Assembly (NCBI GenBank): GCA_023417315.1
Contig: JAEZFW010000015.1
Location: 1 to 30,617 of the forward strand
Reading direction: 5' to 3'
Length of the DNA: 30,617 bases
Source of the DNA: Pseudomonadota bacterium
Lineage (GTDB): Bacteria > Pseudomonadota > Gammaproteobacteria > Steroidobacterales > Steroidobacteraceae
A program made the translations under genes and the position numbers. This document shows, one piece after another, positions 30,582 to 30,617 of this stretch; positions within the stretch are counted from its first letter, which is position 1; each line of letters begins with the position of its first letter. The notes beneath the pieces are model-generated. The model was given only the letters and a program-made list of their open reading frames with translations. It was not told the DNA's origin and made no database searches.

Positions 30582-30617
30582 TTCTTCCTCTCCCCTATCC
30601 CCTATCCGCTATCCCCT
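30582..30617. repeat. Partial intergenic array arm at right window edge (7-nt units)
   Basis: Tandem CCCTATC, CCCTATC and CGCTATC-like units, same wording as 1-29 and 3353-3390. On the minus strand it contains the Shine-Dalgarno (AGGAAG) of the ATL gene. No matching 5' arm is visible to its left, so its partner may lie beyond the window. Confidence 0.55.

Overview
The window is about 30.6 kb of a GC-rich, gene-dense bacterial chromosome carrying 28 protein genes that I can support. No tRNA, rRNA, insertion sequence, phage gene or CRISPR array is visible. Gene content (biosynthetic SpeA-type arginine decarboxylase, O-succinylhomoserine sulfhydrylase MetZ, a UPF0114/TIGR00645 membrane protein, glycine-rich single-RRM proteins, a YfbK-like VWA lipoprotein) and gene style suggest a gammaproteobacterium, perhaps near Steroidobacterales/Nevskiales/Xanthomonadales. 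That placement is inference from gene families, not a phylogenetic result.

Layout. 32-5353: polyamine and thiol genes: homospermidine synthase and a glutathione S-transferase (-), then a 3-mercaptopyruvate-type sulfurtransferase and arginine decarboxylase (+). 5810-9782: a small RRM protein, a methyltransferase-fold lipoprotein overlapping a secreted AstE/AspA-like metallohydrolase, a Nudix hydrolase and a small unknown protein. 9884-11172: a two-gene operon of unknown function (-). 11643-14164: a second RRM protein with a long structured leader, and metZ followed by a HAD phosphatase (-). 14407-17775: a FIST sensory protein and a secreted S9 peptidase (+). 17900-21425: a tight (-) operon coding a tyrosine-phosphatase/degenerate ADP-ribosylglycohydrolase fusion, a zinc metallopeptidase and an ATP-grasp ligase. 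21638-24235: an amino-acid permease and an overlapping thioredoxin-MsrB pair (+). 24326-26353: a UPF0114 membrane protein (-) and a GAF histidine kinase (+). 26584-29842: VWA lipoprotein, ECF sigma factor and anti-sigma-like protein (-). 30123-30575: an alkyltransferase-like (ATL) DNA-repair protein (-).

The most striking non-coding feature is a family of intergenic inverted-repeat arrays. At least 12 gene boundaries hold two facing arms, each made of about 3-5 degenerate short tandem units. Unit length (7, 8 or 9 nt) and wording are specific to the locus, but the two arms of a locus match each other. The 5' arm generally carries GTGA- or GGATA-like words and the 3' arm their complements. The loop-proximal edge often reads TCTGAC (or GTCAGA on the other side). 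Arms supply the stop codons of several unrelated genes and sit flush against some start codons that lack a Shine-Dalgarno sequence. Further arms of the same type lie at both window ends.

Functional themes: polyamine synthesis (SpeA, Hss), sulfur and oxidative repair (MetZ, sulfurtransferase, thioredoxin-MsrB, GST), RNA binding with probable leader control (two RRM genes), and envelope signalling (sigma/anti-sigma/VWA). The phosphatase-ARH/peptidase/ATP-grasp operon is the best candidate for an undescribed protein- or peptide-modifying system.
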